NCBI GenBank assembly: GCA_040954595.2 | Contig: CM082595.2 | Span: 4,898,001-4,962,000 of the forward strand | Length of the DNA stretch: 64,000 nt | Origin: Balanoglossus misakiensis | Taxonomy: Eukaryota > Hemichordata | Direction of reading: 5' to 3' | In this document: piece after piece, positions 12,370-25,300 of the stretch | Numbering within the stretch: position 1 is the stretch's first letter | Layout: each line of letters starts with the position of its first letter | The notes under the pieces: model-generated | The model's input: the letters and a program-made list of their open reading frames with translations, nothing else | Told to the model about the DNA's origin: nothing | The model's database searches: none | Translations under genes and position numbers: made by a program

Positions 12370-15300
12370 AGAAGGGAAGCAGCCCGTGTAAGCAACACTT
12401 CAAAATCTTCCTGAATCATGAAATTCTTCCACGCCTCCCACGATGACCTGTGTACACGATGGTCTTTTCAACGATATTGCAAGATTTTCATTACACTGAG
12501 ATCGATCACAGAAGCACAGAGGGCTCATGACTTCAATCAAGTGAATTCTAAATCATATGTGTAACAGAATATCTCTTCATAACATCATATGTTTGTAGGA
12601 TCCAACTTTACAAGTAGTTGTAAAGTTTTCAGGAATCCATCATTATATTTTCTGCAGTGTACTTCAGGGAGCAGAATTAAAATATTGAGGTGAAACACAG
12701 ACCAGAGTATCAAGAAAAAATTAAATAATCATTATCGTCAAAATCGCAGCTATTGTACTATAAATAAATGGAATATTTGACTGACTGTCTTATGATAATA
12801 TCTCTGTTTTTATAGATGTTACACTCTTTCAGATAAGTCTAGATATTGTATGACTGGTGAGCTGTCATGATACAGAATTATGATAATTACTCAGAATTAC
12901 TACAGATTTGATAAAATGATCTAGGTGTTATGCTGATAAATTGTAAATATATTATAATGCAGGTAAACATGATGTTAGTGTCTTGTATGTGATGTAATGG
13001 GGTGTAGATGTTGTTGTTGTGTAAAAGTTCTGGATTTGTGCATAAAGTAGCCATGTTAGTTTATCTACATAGTAGTGATAATAGTACCCTAATTCTAGAA
13101 TAAAAATTATGCACATACCCATTAGCCATTTGTGATAATGTTTTTGCATAAGATTTATCTTTGGGACATTGTTTGCGATGCACAAGTTATTCTGTAAGTC
13201 ATTTGTAAGTAAGTTTGTATTTGTAATACAGGTCGAGCTATCCAGAATACCAAAAGATAATGTAGGCACAAAATTGTTTCCTTGGCGACTATTTGAGAAT
13301 AGACGATGAATTTTTAGTAAATACGTGTATTGACACCCTTACTGTGCGGTATTTGCATGTGTGGTCTCCTAGTGGATCAATGTATCAATCAATCAATCAA
13401 TCAATCAGTATTTGTTATCCTTATTTGGACAGTTAGCATTGCCACTGTGACATTCACAGCACATCATATCAAAATAGATGATACTCTAATCACGCACACA
13501 GAATACAGGTAAAATAATGCAAAACGCACATAAGGGTGAAATCAGGAATATAAAAATATCAAAAATCTAGTTGATTGTGTTCAGTTCAAGCTTTTAAGCC
13601 ATTGTCATATTTTAGATCAAACAGTCTGGTGTGGACAGACAATCTTGTGAATTTTATATATTTTTATTGTAAATTAAGATTTTATGCTCTAATTAGGATT
13701 CATTTTAAGAATTTGAAAATCATTATGCTTTCACCATCAGAATCATTGGCAAATTACGTCATACTTAAAAATGTTTTCTGCAGGAAAGTATTCTGTATAG
13801 TAATCTGTATAAATTTACTATAGTCTTTAGAACAGTTAATACAGAGTACCAAACAAGAGTTCATAGTCGATGTATAGCTACTTTCATTTTATTTTACTTT
13901 AAAAGGCACAACTAATATCTCTAAAAGCCTTGTTTTCAATCCTTGTATTATTTTAGAAATATACCTGACTAATATCTACCATTTTTTGTGAATGGTGAAT
14001 AACTCTTGCCTTATTGCCAAGTTCATTTAAATATTTTGAACAGATAAAGTGAAATCTATATCAGTGTCAGATGGTCATGGAAATGTTTTATTTTAAACAC
14101 GTTCTTGAAAAGTTTAATTAGACTTTCAATTATCTGAAAACATCCATGAAAACTGTTTTAAAAATCCTGACAATTTTGCATGTTAATTTCCTTTTTTAAA
14201 ATCTCATCTCTAAACAAGCATGATATGCTCATATGTATAGTCTTAAAATCATTTGAAAGTTTTATATTCAAATGTTTATATTTATTGTGTTGAGAGTTGG
14301 CCAGGTATTTTGAGACATGAAAACTGTGATGTGAAATTTTCATGTCTGTGCTATGTACCTTTATTGAAATTGGATCAGTGCAATGAACAATGTTTTTCAT
14401 ACTTGATGTCATTCAGTCATACCCACATTTATATCAAAGTTGTCTTGTCCCTTCAGTTATCAATCCAACATAACATTATCCAACTCACCTGAAAAAATGC
14501 CAAATATTAGAACATTCCCAGAATATGGCCATGTATGTAAGAGAGCATGTTGGCCAACATACTGGATAACTGTAGATCTATGAGTACAATACATTATATT
14601 CTATACATTGCCCTATTTTAAGTATACAGTGTAATTATATTGTAATACATACACCCTCTTGAATCAAACGTCCATAAACCCCATTTTGTTGTAAATTTTT
14701 AGAAGCGAAGAGCAGTCCTTCCTGAAATCCTGGTGGTTGAGAATTATATAAAATTGTTACAAAATTATTCAAATCAGTTGGCACCAAGCCAATAGTAGGA
14801 TACTTTTGGTCTCTCAGTACTTGGGTATACATGCACATGAATACATCATCCGTATTGGAACTGTGTGTAGTGTACAAACGGAGACTTACTGTGCAATTGA
14901 ATGCCATGTATAGGTTCTTGCAGTATTTGTACGTATTATACATGAGGGTATGATACCGTGACGATTGACACAAGGGACTGTGCAATTTTGATATTTGTGT
15001 TTTAATATATTACTTTGATATACATGAAAATGTTTTGAAATATACAAACATGATGAGTACATAATATGTTACCATGAATGTATTGTGAATTTGAAATATA
15101 TTTAAAACTATGTTGTAACTTTTTGTAAAAGACTTTTGTATTGCATGTGACAATTTTTTTATTTCATAATTTGACAATGGAAATGATTATGTCAAGATAC
15201 ACAGATGTAAGCTTAAACCTTGTTCATCCCCTTTCTCGTATTTGGAGACACCCATACCATAGAACACGTTGAGATTGTACCATATTTTGGAGATGAAAGG

Positions 15301-16302
15301 GGTGGCATTAGGTGCAGCTCAGGGACAGATTTCCTGGGAAAAAATCCTGCGTACCATTGTTTTTGTTTACCAGAAATATTGTATTATTGATGTTTTGAAG
15401 CAATGAATTTAATAACATTATCCTGCCAGAACTTTGAAATATGTTTGTTTTAATGTATATTTTCTGTTTATGTTTATGTTTGCATGGATTGAAATTGAGT
15501 GTGGCAAAAGGCAAATCGACATTTTTATTATTTGTATATTATAAGACAATGTGAACGCCACACAACCAAAGCTACTTTGATTTGTATGCCAAATTATTTG
15601 TTATTTGATGAATAAATAATAGATGTGCATGCCCGAAACACTGAATTTGTTTCATTTTTTACTAAAACTAGTACTTAATCATGAGTTTTGTTGACATACA
15701 TTTGATACTTAGAGAAATTCTTGTCATATTGAGCAACATCGCAAAGAATTCCTTGCCGTTTGACCTAAAATTCACCTTGATATAGCCCACAGTATTTAAA
15801 TTCACACCATAAAATATAACAATTACATTGTTTTACTATCTAATTAGGTCGTACCGGGTAAAAATATTTACCATATATTTTGCAAGATTTTTGCATCTAG
15901 CATGTATCAAGAACAACTGATCTGTCTACTTGACTTAAAATATCACTCACAAGTCTTGTTTAAATACACCATCACTCAAAAGCTACCGGCAAGTATGTCT
16001 TTACCCAGTATGGGAATTTGTACGCTTTTCTTCAAAATAATTACATTTTATCCGTTACATAATTAAACAATTGCCCAATTATTGTTGGTGTTTGCAGCTC
16101 GCTTATACGCTATGATAATCCGTTAGCAACGGTCTCTGTTGGTTTATGTCTGTATATTGTTGCGTTGACCGTTGTTAAGGAAGTAATTGTCAATGTCATC
16201 CGCATCAATGCACATGAGGTCATTGAAACCGCACACATACAAAGTCAGCGTTCGAGACAGCAGTTGTGTTTATAGCCTCAAAAACGTGTGACTCGTCTCA
16301 GG
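12370..16302. other. CLCN6 3' UTR/downstream and NWD-family gene upstream region
   Basis: A+T-rich sequence with no credible coding region. AATAAA signals at 12763-12768, 13099-13104 and 15611-15616 could serve alternative CLCN6 3' ends; the last would imply a 3' UTR over 3 kb. An (AATC)n run is near 13383-13405. The final few hundred bases presumably carry the promoter of the next gene. Confidence 0.55.
12763..12768 (+). terminator. Candidate CLCN6 poly(A) signal
   Basis: Canonical AATAAA about 400 bases after the ClC-6 stop. Further AATAAA sites at 13099 and 15611 mean the used site cannot be decided from sequence. Confidence 0.4.
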
Positions 16303-19300
16303 ATGGGGTGCGGGCCAAGCCAGAATGCTGCGGCCGTCCCTGCCACGTCTAGACCCGCAAAGAGACAGCAACCGAACAGCAACACGAAAACCAGGTGAGA
16401 TATACTATTACTAACATTTCCGTCGCTCATTCATTCATTATCCAGCGAGAGTACACACGCCCCATCCCAGTTGACTAAATATATGAATGTAGGCCACGTT
16501 TTAGTTTCTGACACTTGCCTGACGGCATAGTAACATAGTCAACATTTCATTAAGGTCATTGAAATAAGAAAGACCGCGTCATGTGAATACATTTCACATG
16601 AATTTTTTACTTGAGTGTAAGTTGCATTAAAAGAAATATACATGATGTCGATACACGTGTGCCTTGGTGATTTTACGTCGTCATAATTGTGCGTGAAAGT
16701 GACAGCACTATAGGCCTGCACTTCCTTTATACGGCCGTGGATCTTAATATTTATACTGCTAAATCTAGTGCCAGTGCTAACCGAAATAGGTACATATATA
16801 GTATGTAAACTTCGATGTTACTGAAAACGATAAATTTCCTCGTGTAAACACATAGTCAAAATCGATGACAGCTGACAACGATTGAGTAGCACCGCGGCGA
16901 TCGAGCTGTCAGCCACCTGTCAATAGAACCCTAAGCTTATAGACCCAATAGATGGTCTATAGAAGAACCAAAGAAAAAAAAACTTTGATTGAAAAAATGT
17001 CGACTACGTACAAAGAAATCACCAGCAAAGGGGCACAATTTCAATAAAACGAAGTCAATATTTAGTTGTCCGCTATGTCACTGCTAAAACTGTGCGAACG
17101 CGTTTTGTTTGCAGTGAAAATGACAATGGTTAACGGTTCACCTGTATACAAAGGAAAGTAAAAACAAACAATGCATTGATTAGTTCCGCGTCATTATTGT
17201 TACCGTTGTGCCGTTTTAGTCTGACCGACTTTAATTATCTAGAAGCACTCTGTAATAAAGTCATCGAGTCTAAATGCGCCAACAGTGACAGATAAAAAGT
17301 GCTAGTTTGAAGTTTAGTGTCACTATTATATTTATATTAATTAAGATATGTCAACATACAAGTGGAGCAAGGCGTTCATACTGTTGTCGCCACTGAAGGA
17401 AACTTGTTATGTAACAACTGAAGTGAAACTGAAAACAAACCTCTCGCTTGTCCGTTTCAGCCCTGGTATAAACAATGGCACAGTCGATGCCAGACAGAGA
17501 AATATCGGAGAAGACCTCAGACTGATTCTTGAAGGAGACATGACCAAGAAATGCCCATCCAATGCAAAGATTGTACGAATATTTACGAGTTCAACATTTA
17601 CAGGTACTGACACTATATTTTCTTCACTTTCTCTCAAAAAAGTAAACAACTTAAATTCTTAGTTTTTATATGCATCTTTATCACACTCCACATCACGGTG
17701 TTACGTGGAATTCAACCAACGGTAAGAACTCGCATCATAGGTGACGAAAAATAGCAATATCACAAAGAATATAACAGTCTATACAAAAAAAGATGTCTAC
17801 GCGCCCACTAATACTTGCGTTTGCAATCTTTCTTTTCTTTGCGCAGACACACAGCATGAACGTAACGCCCTCATGGAGAGAGTTTATCCCAAACTGAAGA
17901 AATTCTGCCAGGAGCGGGGATATGAATTCCAGGTCGTTGATATGAGATGGGGAGTCCGGGACGAGGCCACAGACGATCACATGACCACCGAGCTCTGTCT
18001 CCGGGAAGTTGAAGCTTGCCAGAAAGTTTCGACAGGCCCAAACTTCGTTGTAAGTACGATATGAGTATACCGTTTACCTAACTCGATGAGACCACACGAG
18101 ATTTCGCGTGACTAGGCAATATGGAAGTACAGTACATTCCTATGTGACACAGGACAATTACAAACATCACATCGCCCATCATGTTAAACGTCACAAAAGT
18201 TGCAGGCCTGTTCTAGCTTCATACAAAGCTTGAATTGTATTAGTTGATTTCGTTGCTACGAATATCAACCAAGTCTCGCGAAATAAATGTACAATAAAAA
18301 CATTGCCAATTAACATACATTTTTCCACATTGTCACATTTAGTGAAATACCAGTCTGATAACAAAATAGGCTGAATTAATTTCTATTCTTTCTGTGAACT
18401 TCTTCAGACGTTCCTGTCAGAGAAATATGGCTACATGCCTCTGCCACGAAAGATACCAGATGATGAGATGCGGTTAATGTACCCAGAATTTGGTTCAGGC
18501 GAAAAATCACTCATAGAGAGGTAAGAGTATCTTACGTACTTTGTGCATTTAGGTCTACACAACCAATTGCTTCGTGTAGTAGTGTATTTTGGGCAGTACG
18601 AAATAATTGTCTCTCGTCACATTATATTCTTGACATCTACGATATCTATGCTTACATTAAATCTCAAAGACTTTAGCGGGTAACGGCGATCACATGATAT
18701 ACATGTACAAGTCATGTTGTTCAAACAGCAGGCGTCTATTAAAATACAGTCAAACCTCTCTATAGTGTCCAGTCAAGGGACTTTCCTAAACTGGCCTTTA
18801 TATACAGGTAGCCTTATATAGAGGTTAATTAATACACATGTGAATTGCAGAGAGACTGCTACAAAGTGGCCACTATATAGAGGTGACCGCTATATAGGGG
18901 GGGGTGGCCACTAACTGAGGTTTGACTGTGTACCTCAGAAACGTCAGAAACTTATAGCATGTGATTTAAATCAGGCAACATCAGCCGTATGTGAAACATG
19001 CAACCAGAGAGGGAGGGGCGAATGGATGGATGGATATAGCAGGTGTAGGCGTGTGCATGAATATACACGTGCTCAATCAGCAACACTTGTATTATGGTAA
19101 TTAACCGGGACATCATTTGTGTTTAACTTTCTGCCCTCAGCTGGTACAAGATGGATGAAAATGAAATACCCACAGTGTACGTGTTACAAGCCGTCAGCAC
19201 AAACTTGCCCGGATACAAGTCGGAAGACGTCGACCAACGGGAGACCGCCAAGTCGAAATGGTGGGACACAATGTCGAAAATGCGCGAAATGATCGTCAAG

Positions 19301-22300
19301 GCTGCCGAGAAAGTTTTGGAACAATCAGCGCTTGTGAAGTACAAACACTCAGGTATTACTAAGAATAAATTTCAACGGGACAGATCGATGATTTTCCAAT
19401 TTTCAAAATTATGTCCCATAGTGGACTAATACAGCTAATAAACAAACAAAAACATCCATTTTATTTTATTATACTTGAGACAACTTCTGACGATCTGAAA
19501 TTTCCATAAAACTATCACTCCTCCATCATTTCAACATGTTTACTTTAACAGCTGCGTTCGTGGTTTTCAGGAAAGGAGCCTGACTATTTCTTGTTCTTGA
19601 AACGTATTCCGAGTCAGGGACAATTGTGTCTGTTTGTTGCCAGTTCAACTATCACAGAAATAGTTCCAAAACAAATACTGTAAAACACCTTATTTTCACG
19701 AGTTAAATTTTTCGCGATATCGAGAGAGGCCTCTGTTTCGCGTGTATTAATTTTCGCGTTCTCTTATATCATTCACTGCATCGTTATCTTCAAAAACAAT
19801 TTACGCGACTTTTTATTTTCACGCTATTTTGGCTCTCGCGTATTTCGCGAAAATTAATTGCTCGCGAAAATAAAGTGTTTTACAGTACACGCCATGACTC
19901 TGTTTTTTTTTACACAGTAACGGCGCTGGAAATCGAGAAGGGGATCCTGGGACCGCACGGCCACCAAGCAGGAACTTTCTGGTTCCACCGAATTCTCGAA
20001 AACATGGGCGAGGAAGACCAGAGCGACGTCAGGGCCGCGTTTGCGGAGAACTCGGACAGCGATGCCGGGGCATTGTTAGGGTCACTGAAAGATAAACTTC
20101 AAAGTGTTGTCCCGGGTGATAATATTGTGACGTATAATGTGGAATGGACAGATACAGGTGAGATTATCATTTATACTATAACACTTAGGACAGTACACTA
20201 GTACATACATATATACCGGTACATAAATACATACATACATACATACATACATACATACATACATACATACATACATACATACATACATACATACATACAT
20301 ACATACATACATACATACATACATACATACATACATACATACATACATACATACATACATACATACATACATACATACATTGACATAAAATTCAAGAAAT
20401 CCTTAAGTTAACTTAAGTTCATGAGATAGTTTTGCTTCGAATGATTTTCTTTATAAAGGAGTGAATCCCGATGATGTCGAGGATCATCGGAAATACATCG
20501 ATAAGCTCTGCGGAGACTTTGAGACGAGTATAAGAAATCAAATCTTGGCGGGTATAACTGAGCATGCGCAAAGCGACATTTTCGACCCACTCGTCGAGGA
20601 AGTCATTCAGCACGTCGGGTTTTCTCAGTCGAAATGTGAATTGTTCCACGGACGGGAAGAAACAATTCAGGTATGTGGAAAAATATCCTTAATATCTTTA
20701 AATTGTAAACATAATATGAAACTTCACCAAACGCATACTTTGTGGTCTTTTGTACATAAATTATTTCACCAAGGAATTTGCATATGGGAGATGAAAATAA
20801 CCAAAGCTCTGATAATCAGTGGAATGATTTTTGAAAAGCAGAGGTTACGTTTTCTTTTGCAAAACACATAACCATGCAAAATGTATTAAAACGACTTCTT
20901 GTTTTCGTATTTTCTGCAGCTAATCGAAGATTACATCAGAAATGTGACCACGTCACCGCTTGTCGTCCACGGGCCGTCTGGATCCGGCAAGACCTCCGTG
21001 GTAGCCATGGCAGCCAAGATGGCGCGCGAATGGTTGTCGGACGACGCGGCGGTGATTCTCCGCTTCCTGGGAACCACGCCCGACAGCTCCAACGTCCGTC
21101 GAGTGTTGTACAGTGTGGTGCAGCAGATAAACAAAGTCTATAGGGACGACACTAAAGTACCCGAGGTGAGACACAGTGTAGACACTGCGATGAAATTCAC
21201 CCCAGTTTTTCGGGCGCAATATGTGCTGTTTAATTAAGTGTCCCCTCGACTTTTCCCTTGGTGTCACACACACCCGTCCATATTAGATTCGACCCCTTCC
21301 CACGTCAGCTCCCACTCAGTAAGTTTATATAAACCTGGATTTTGGCCGACACAGTAAAAGATGAATGCAAATTAATGGTTTTATTTTAAATTTACCGTAC
21401 CTATAGATAATACATGTACTACTCAGTACTTTATTACTCAGTTAAGCTATAGCTAGCATTACTAAGAGTGTTTTTTAACACTGACTGTAACCTTTAAAAC
21501 TAAAACAAAACAAGTATTATCACGACATCTGATTTCACGAAATTAAAATACAGGTGGTTTAATACGAACATATTACGATGTTCACTGATTATTGTGATAC
21601 ACCCGTATTTTGAAACAGGACATGAAGCTACTGATTAGAAGTTTGCGTGAAAACCTCCTGAAGGCCACAGCAGAACGCCCTCTGGTGATTCTACTGGACT
21701 CTCTGGATCAGCTGGACCCAGATGACGGAGCGCGTCAGTTGTCATGGTTACCAACCGACTTGCCGGCTCACGTGAAGATCATTCTGTCAACACTTCCCGA
21801 GGACGAGTACGAATATTATCCGAGATTAAGGGTGGGTTTAATTATTTGGATTTTTTCTTTATTCTTTGTTTTTTTTTCTAGGGTGTTGTTTGGAACACGT
21901 ACGAACACTAAGCTTACAATTATTTTTGAAACACTATCAGTTCATCATCAAACTGCCAACAGTTTAATGATGACATTAATCGACGTTATTTGGTCGACTT
22001 TTGAGTTGAAATCGGCTGGCCTAAAATATACCACCAGACAGTATCACCTTGTGGGTGGGTGGTTAGAGAAAAGAGTTTTGAATTTGTTTGCATGCCAACC
22101 TGAAGCTCCTTGTTTGGTAGTACTTCAAGCATGTACTTTACTTCCTTTCGTGGGTTTGGTTGTACCGTATGGTAGTACAAACTTCCCTCGCAGACAATTC
22201 CTGTCAGATTTCCAGATGTCTATACATTACTGATAAAAATCTTTCATCTGTACACTAGAGCATCCTACCAGACGATCAAAGTTTTGTGGCCGTGCCAAAA

Positions 22301-25300
22301 CTAGCACAGAAAGACACCCAAGAGATTCTCGACCAGTGGCTCGCCGACCAGAATCGACGACTGTCCGAAACACAGATGGAGACAGTTGTCTCGGCGTGTC
22401 GGCAGTGCCCACTCCCGTTGTTTCTCAAGATCTCCTTCGACGAGGCGTGTCGCTGGTACTCCTACAGCAAACCGGAGGAGACTCACTTGAAGATCACCGT
22501 CCGCGACGCCATCATCGATTTGTTTGAGAGAGTCGAGAGGAACCACGGGAAAGTGTTGGTCAGTCGTGCCCTGGGGTATATGACAACAGGTATGTGGTAT
22601 TAAACATCCAGGAATCAATCGCTCGGGTCGGGCAGCTCCCATTGTATGTAGCTTCCCAGCAACGAAATCCTTAAAAGTGTGGCTACTTTTTCGTCATGTT
22701 TTATTGCGAATGAATGAAGAAGCAATATCTGGCAATTAGGAAGAATGGCATAGTGTGTTGTCGCGCCCAAATCATGTCACATTTACTTGAAGCCATAACA
22801 TAGACGAGCCACTTATAGGCATATGGCCTGTTTGAAATGACATCGACTAGGTGCAAGGGGAGTTGAAAAGTCTCTTGTGATGTTAAATTAAAATTCTAAC
22901 TGGTACTTCAATATTTTTGACAATTTATAGGAAAGAATGGAGTTACTGAAAATGAACTAGAAGACATCCTCTCTCTCGACGACGACGTACTGAATGACGT
23001 CTACCAGTACTGGACCCCGCCCATTCGTCGCTTGCCCCCGTTGCTATGGGTGCGAATCCGGGCCGAGCTGTCGCCATATTTGGTGGATCGAGGGGCCGAC
23101 GGGGCACGGGTCATCAATTGGTACCACCGACAGTTCATTGAGGCCGCGGCGGACAGGTATGTCGGCGATGAGAAGACGAAGGTTGGCCTGCATGCAGTGT
23201 TGGCCGAATACTTCATCGGAACGTGGGCGAACGGTGAGACGATGTCACGCTAACTCAAGACTGGGTCCAAATATAGTGTATTAATGAAGAATGTTTTAAC
23301 ACTAACCTCGCTACCCATTCCAATTTTCTTGATTATCAAATGAACGGTCACGTCCAAAAGTCATGGCTACTTATTTAAGCACCATTTAACCAGACTACCC
23401 TTGGGGCAGAATTCTCCCATCCCCAAATCTAACAGAAATACGGTAAATGAAAACACGGTATCGTACTCGAAGCACAGTCTGGGTAAACGATACTCAGTAC
23501 AACTTGGTCAATCTGTATGGAACTTAATTTATTTTGCTGGACGTCAAAATATAATGATTTTGTTTAAACAAACATCCTTTTTTGTTTACAGGTGTCAAGA
23601 AGCCATACGTCAGCAAAGGCGGTGAGAAGGGAGAAAGTGACCGCTTGGTGGCGGCCCAGCCGATGCTGTTTGAGGAACATTCCTACAATCTGCGCAAACT
23701 CAATGAGCTGCCATACCACCTGATGGAGAGCAACCAATTGCAGGTCTTGAAAGACACTGCGCTGTGTAACTTAGAGTGGCTGGGCACAAAGATGAAAGGC
23801 ACATCTTTAAGGTAATTGGAGCTGAAAATGGTCAATATCGCTAAGGACTCGTCGTGCATAGATTTAGACAAGTTAAGGCCCAATTTTAGCACATACATGT
23901 AAGTTATATTTGTTAACATTTCCATGTTAAGTTTCTGGCACCTGTGCTATGCCAGTGTTTACTCTCTGCAAATACAGGGGATTAGCCCACAGAATCTCTG
24001 TCTGTCCACACACTAAACTTTTGGACGTTGTTTTGATCTGTATCAAATCATAACCATGGAAGGAGTCTGGTCATTGAAATTTCCCAAATCAAGTACCTAA
24101 TCCTAAGCCTGGTACAACACATGCACACGATCACGACGAAATCTAACCCACATTTCACACCTTCGTTGCCTTCATTCAGGAATGTATTAGAAGACTTTGC
24201 AGCAGCATCCAACAAGTATCCAAAAGACGAAGAAATAAAGTCGGTATTCCAGTTAATACGACTGTCCCAGGATGCACTGACTAATGACCCTGCGCAGTTA
24301 GCATCGCAGTTGCTCGCAAGGACATCAAAGGTCAGAATAAAATCTTTAATTAAAAAATCGGCAATTTTTGATACTGTAAACTTGGGAAAATTCAGACTTG
24401 GGTTACGCCATCGGATTCGGCAGTTCTTTGTATTTTTTCTCCATTTATACAAAAATAAGTCACACTTTTTCATTTTTTTAACTATGCACATCAGACCAAA
24501 GGCATGGAAAAACTTCTGGAACAGGCGAAGAACCCTCCCTTCCCATGCCTTCTACCCTCAGTCCCCTTCATGACACCCCCAGGCGGTCAGCTGTTGAACA
24601 CCTTGGCCGGGCATGGAGAAATGATCAACTCTCTGGACATAACTGCAGACGGAAGCATGATTATATCAGGTGGGGTTTTCTATCACTTTAGAGCATCCGT
24701 CAGCCTTTTCTAATATTACAATGATTGATCGTTTCTGTTTTTTTTTGAAAATCTTTATTTGGAATATAAATTGAATTCTGAAAACTAACAAACACACTTA
24801 ATTTATACTCGTAATCGAAATTTGTCATTTTAACTTACGTTATCATCTTACCAAAAATGTTATCACCGCCATAGCTAGAGTAGCTAAAGTGTTTTGAACA
24901 TATGAACTGACTTGTAAAATCCCCTAAATGCTTATAAATGTGAATTTAGGTGAATAAAAGTGTGGATGTCGATATATTGCTTATAACTTTAATTTGTTTC
25001 GACAGGGGATGATAACCATACTTTTAAATTATGGGATGTAGAGAGCGGATTTCTCATCAAAAGCGTCGATTCTGAAGAAGAGTTGAAGAAAGTCAGTTTC
25101 TGCAACGACGATAAACACTTCGCTGTGTCGTACGGGTCCACTATCAAGATCTTTCGATCGGACACCATTGCCGAAGTCCGAACGCTGACTCCGTACGGCG
25201 ATGATCCGGACAGCGCCGACGGTGTTCAGTTCGCTCTGGCCGGGGCGAAGAGGGAGAAGATCGTGGTGCCGTGCCAGCGCAAGGTGGTGGTGTACGACGT

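Noticed and set aside
14635-14985. 116-codon minus-strand ORF downstream of CLCN6
   Set aside because: It starts in plain A+T-rich flank, shows no family resemblance and has no neighbouring exons.
20082-20395. Met-Tyr-Val-Cys repeat ORFs on the minus strand
   Set aside because: They are translations of the (ACAT)n microsatellite in three frames.
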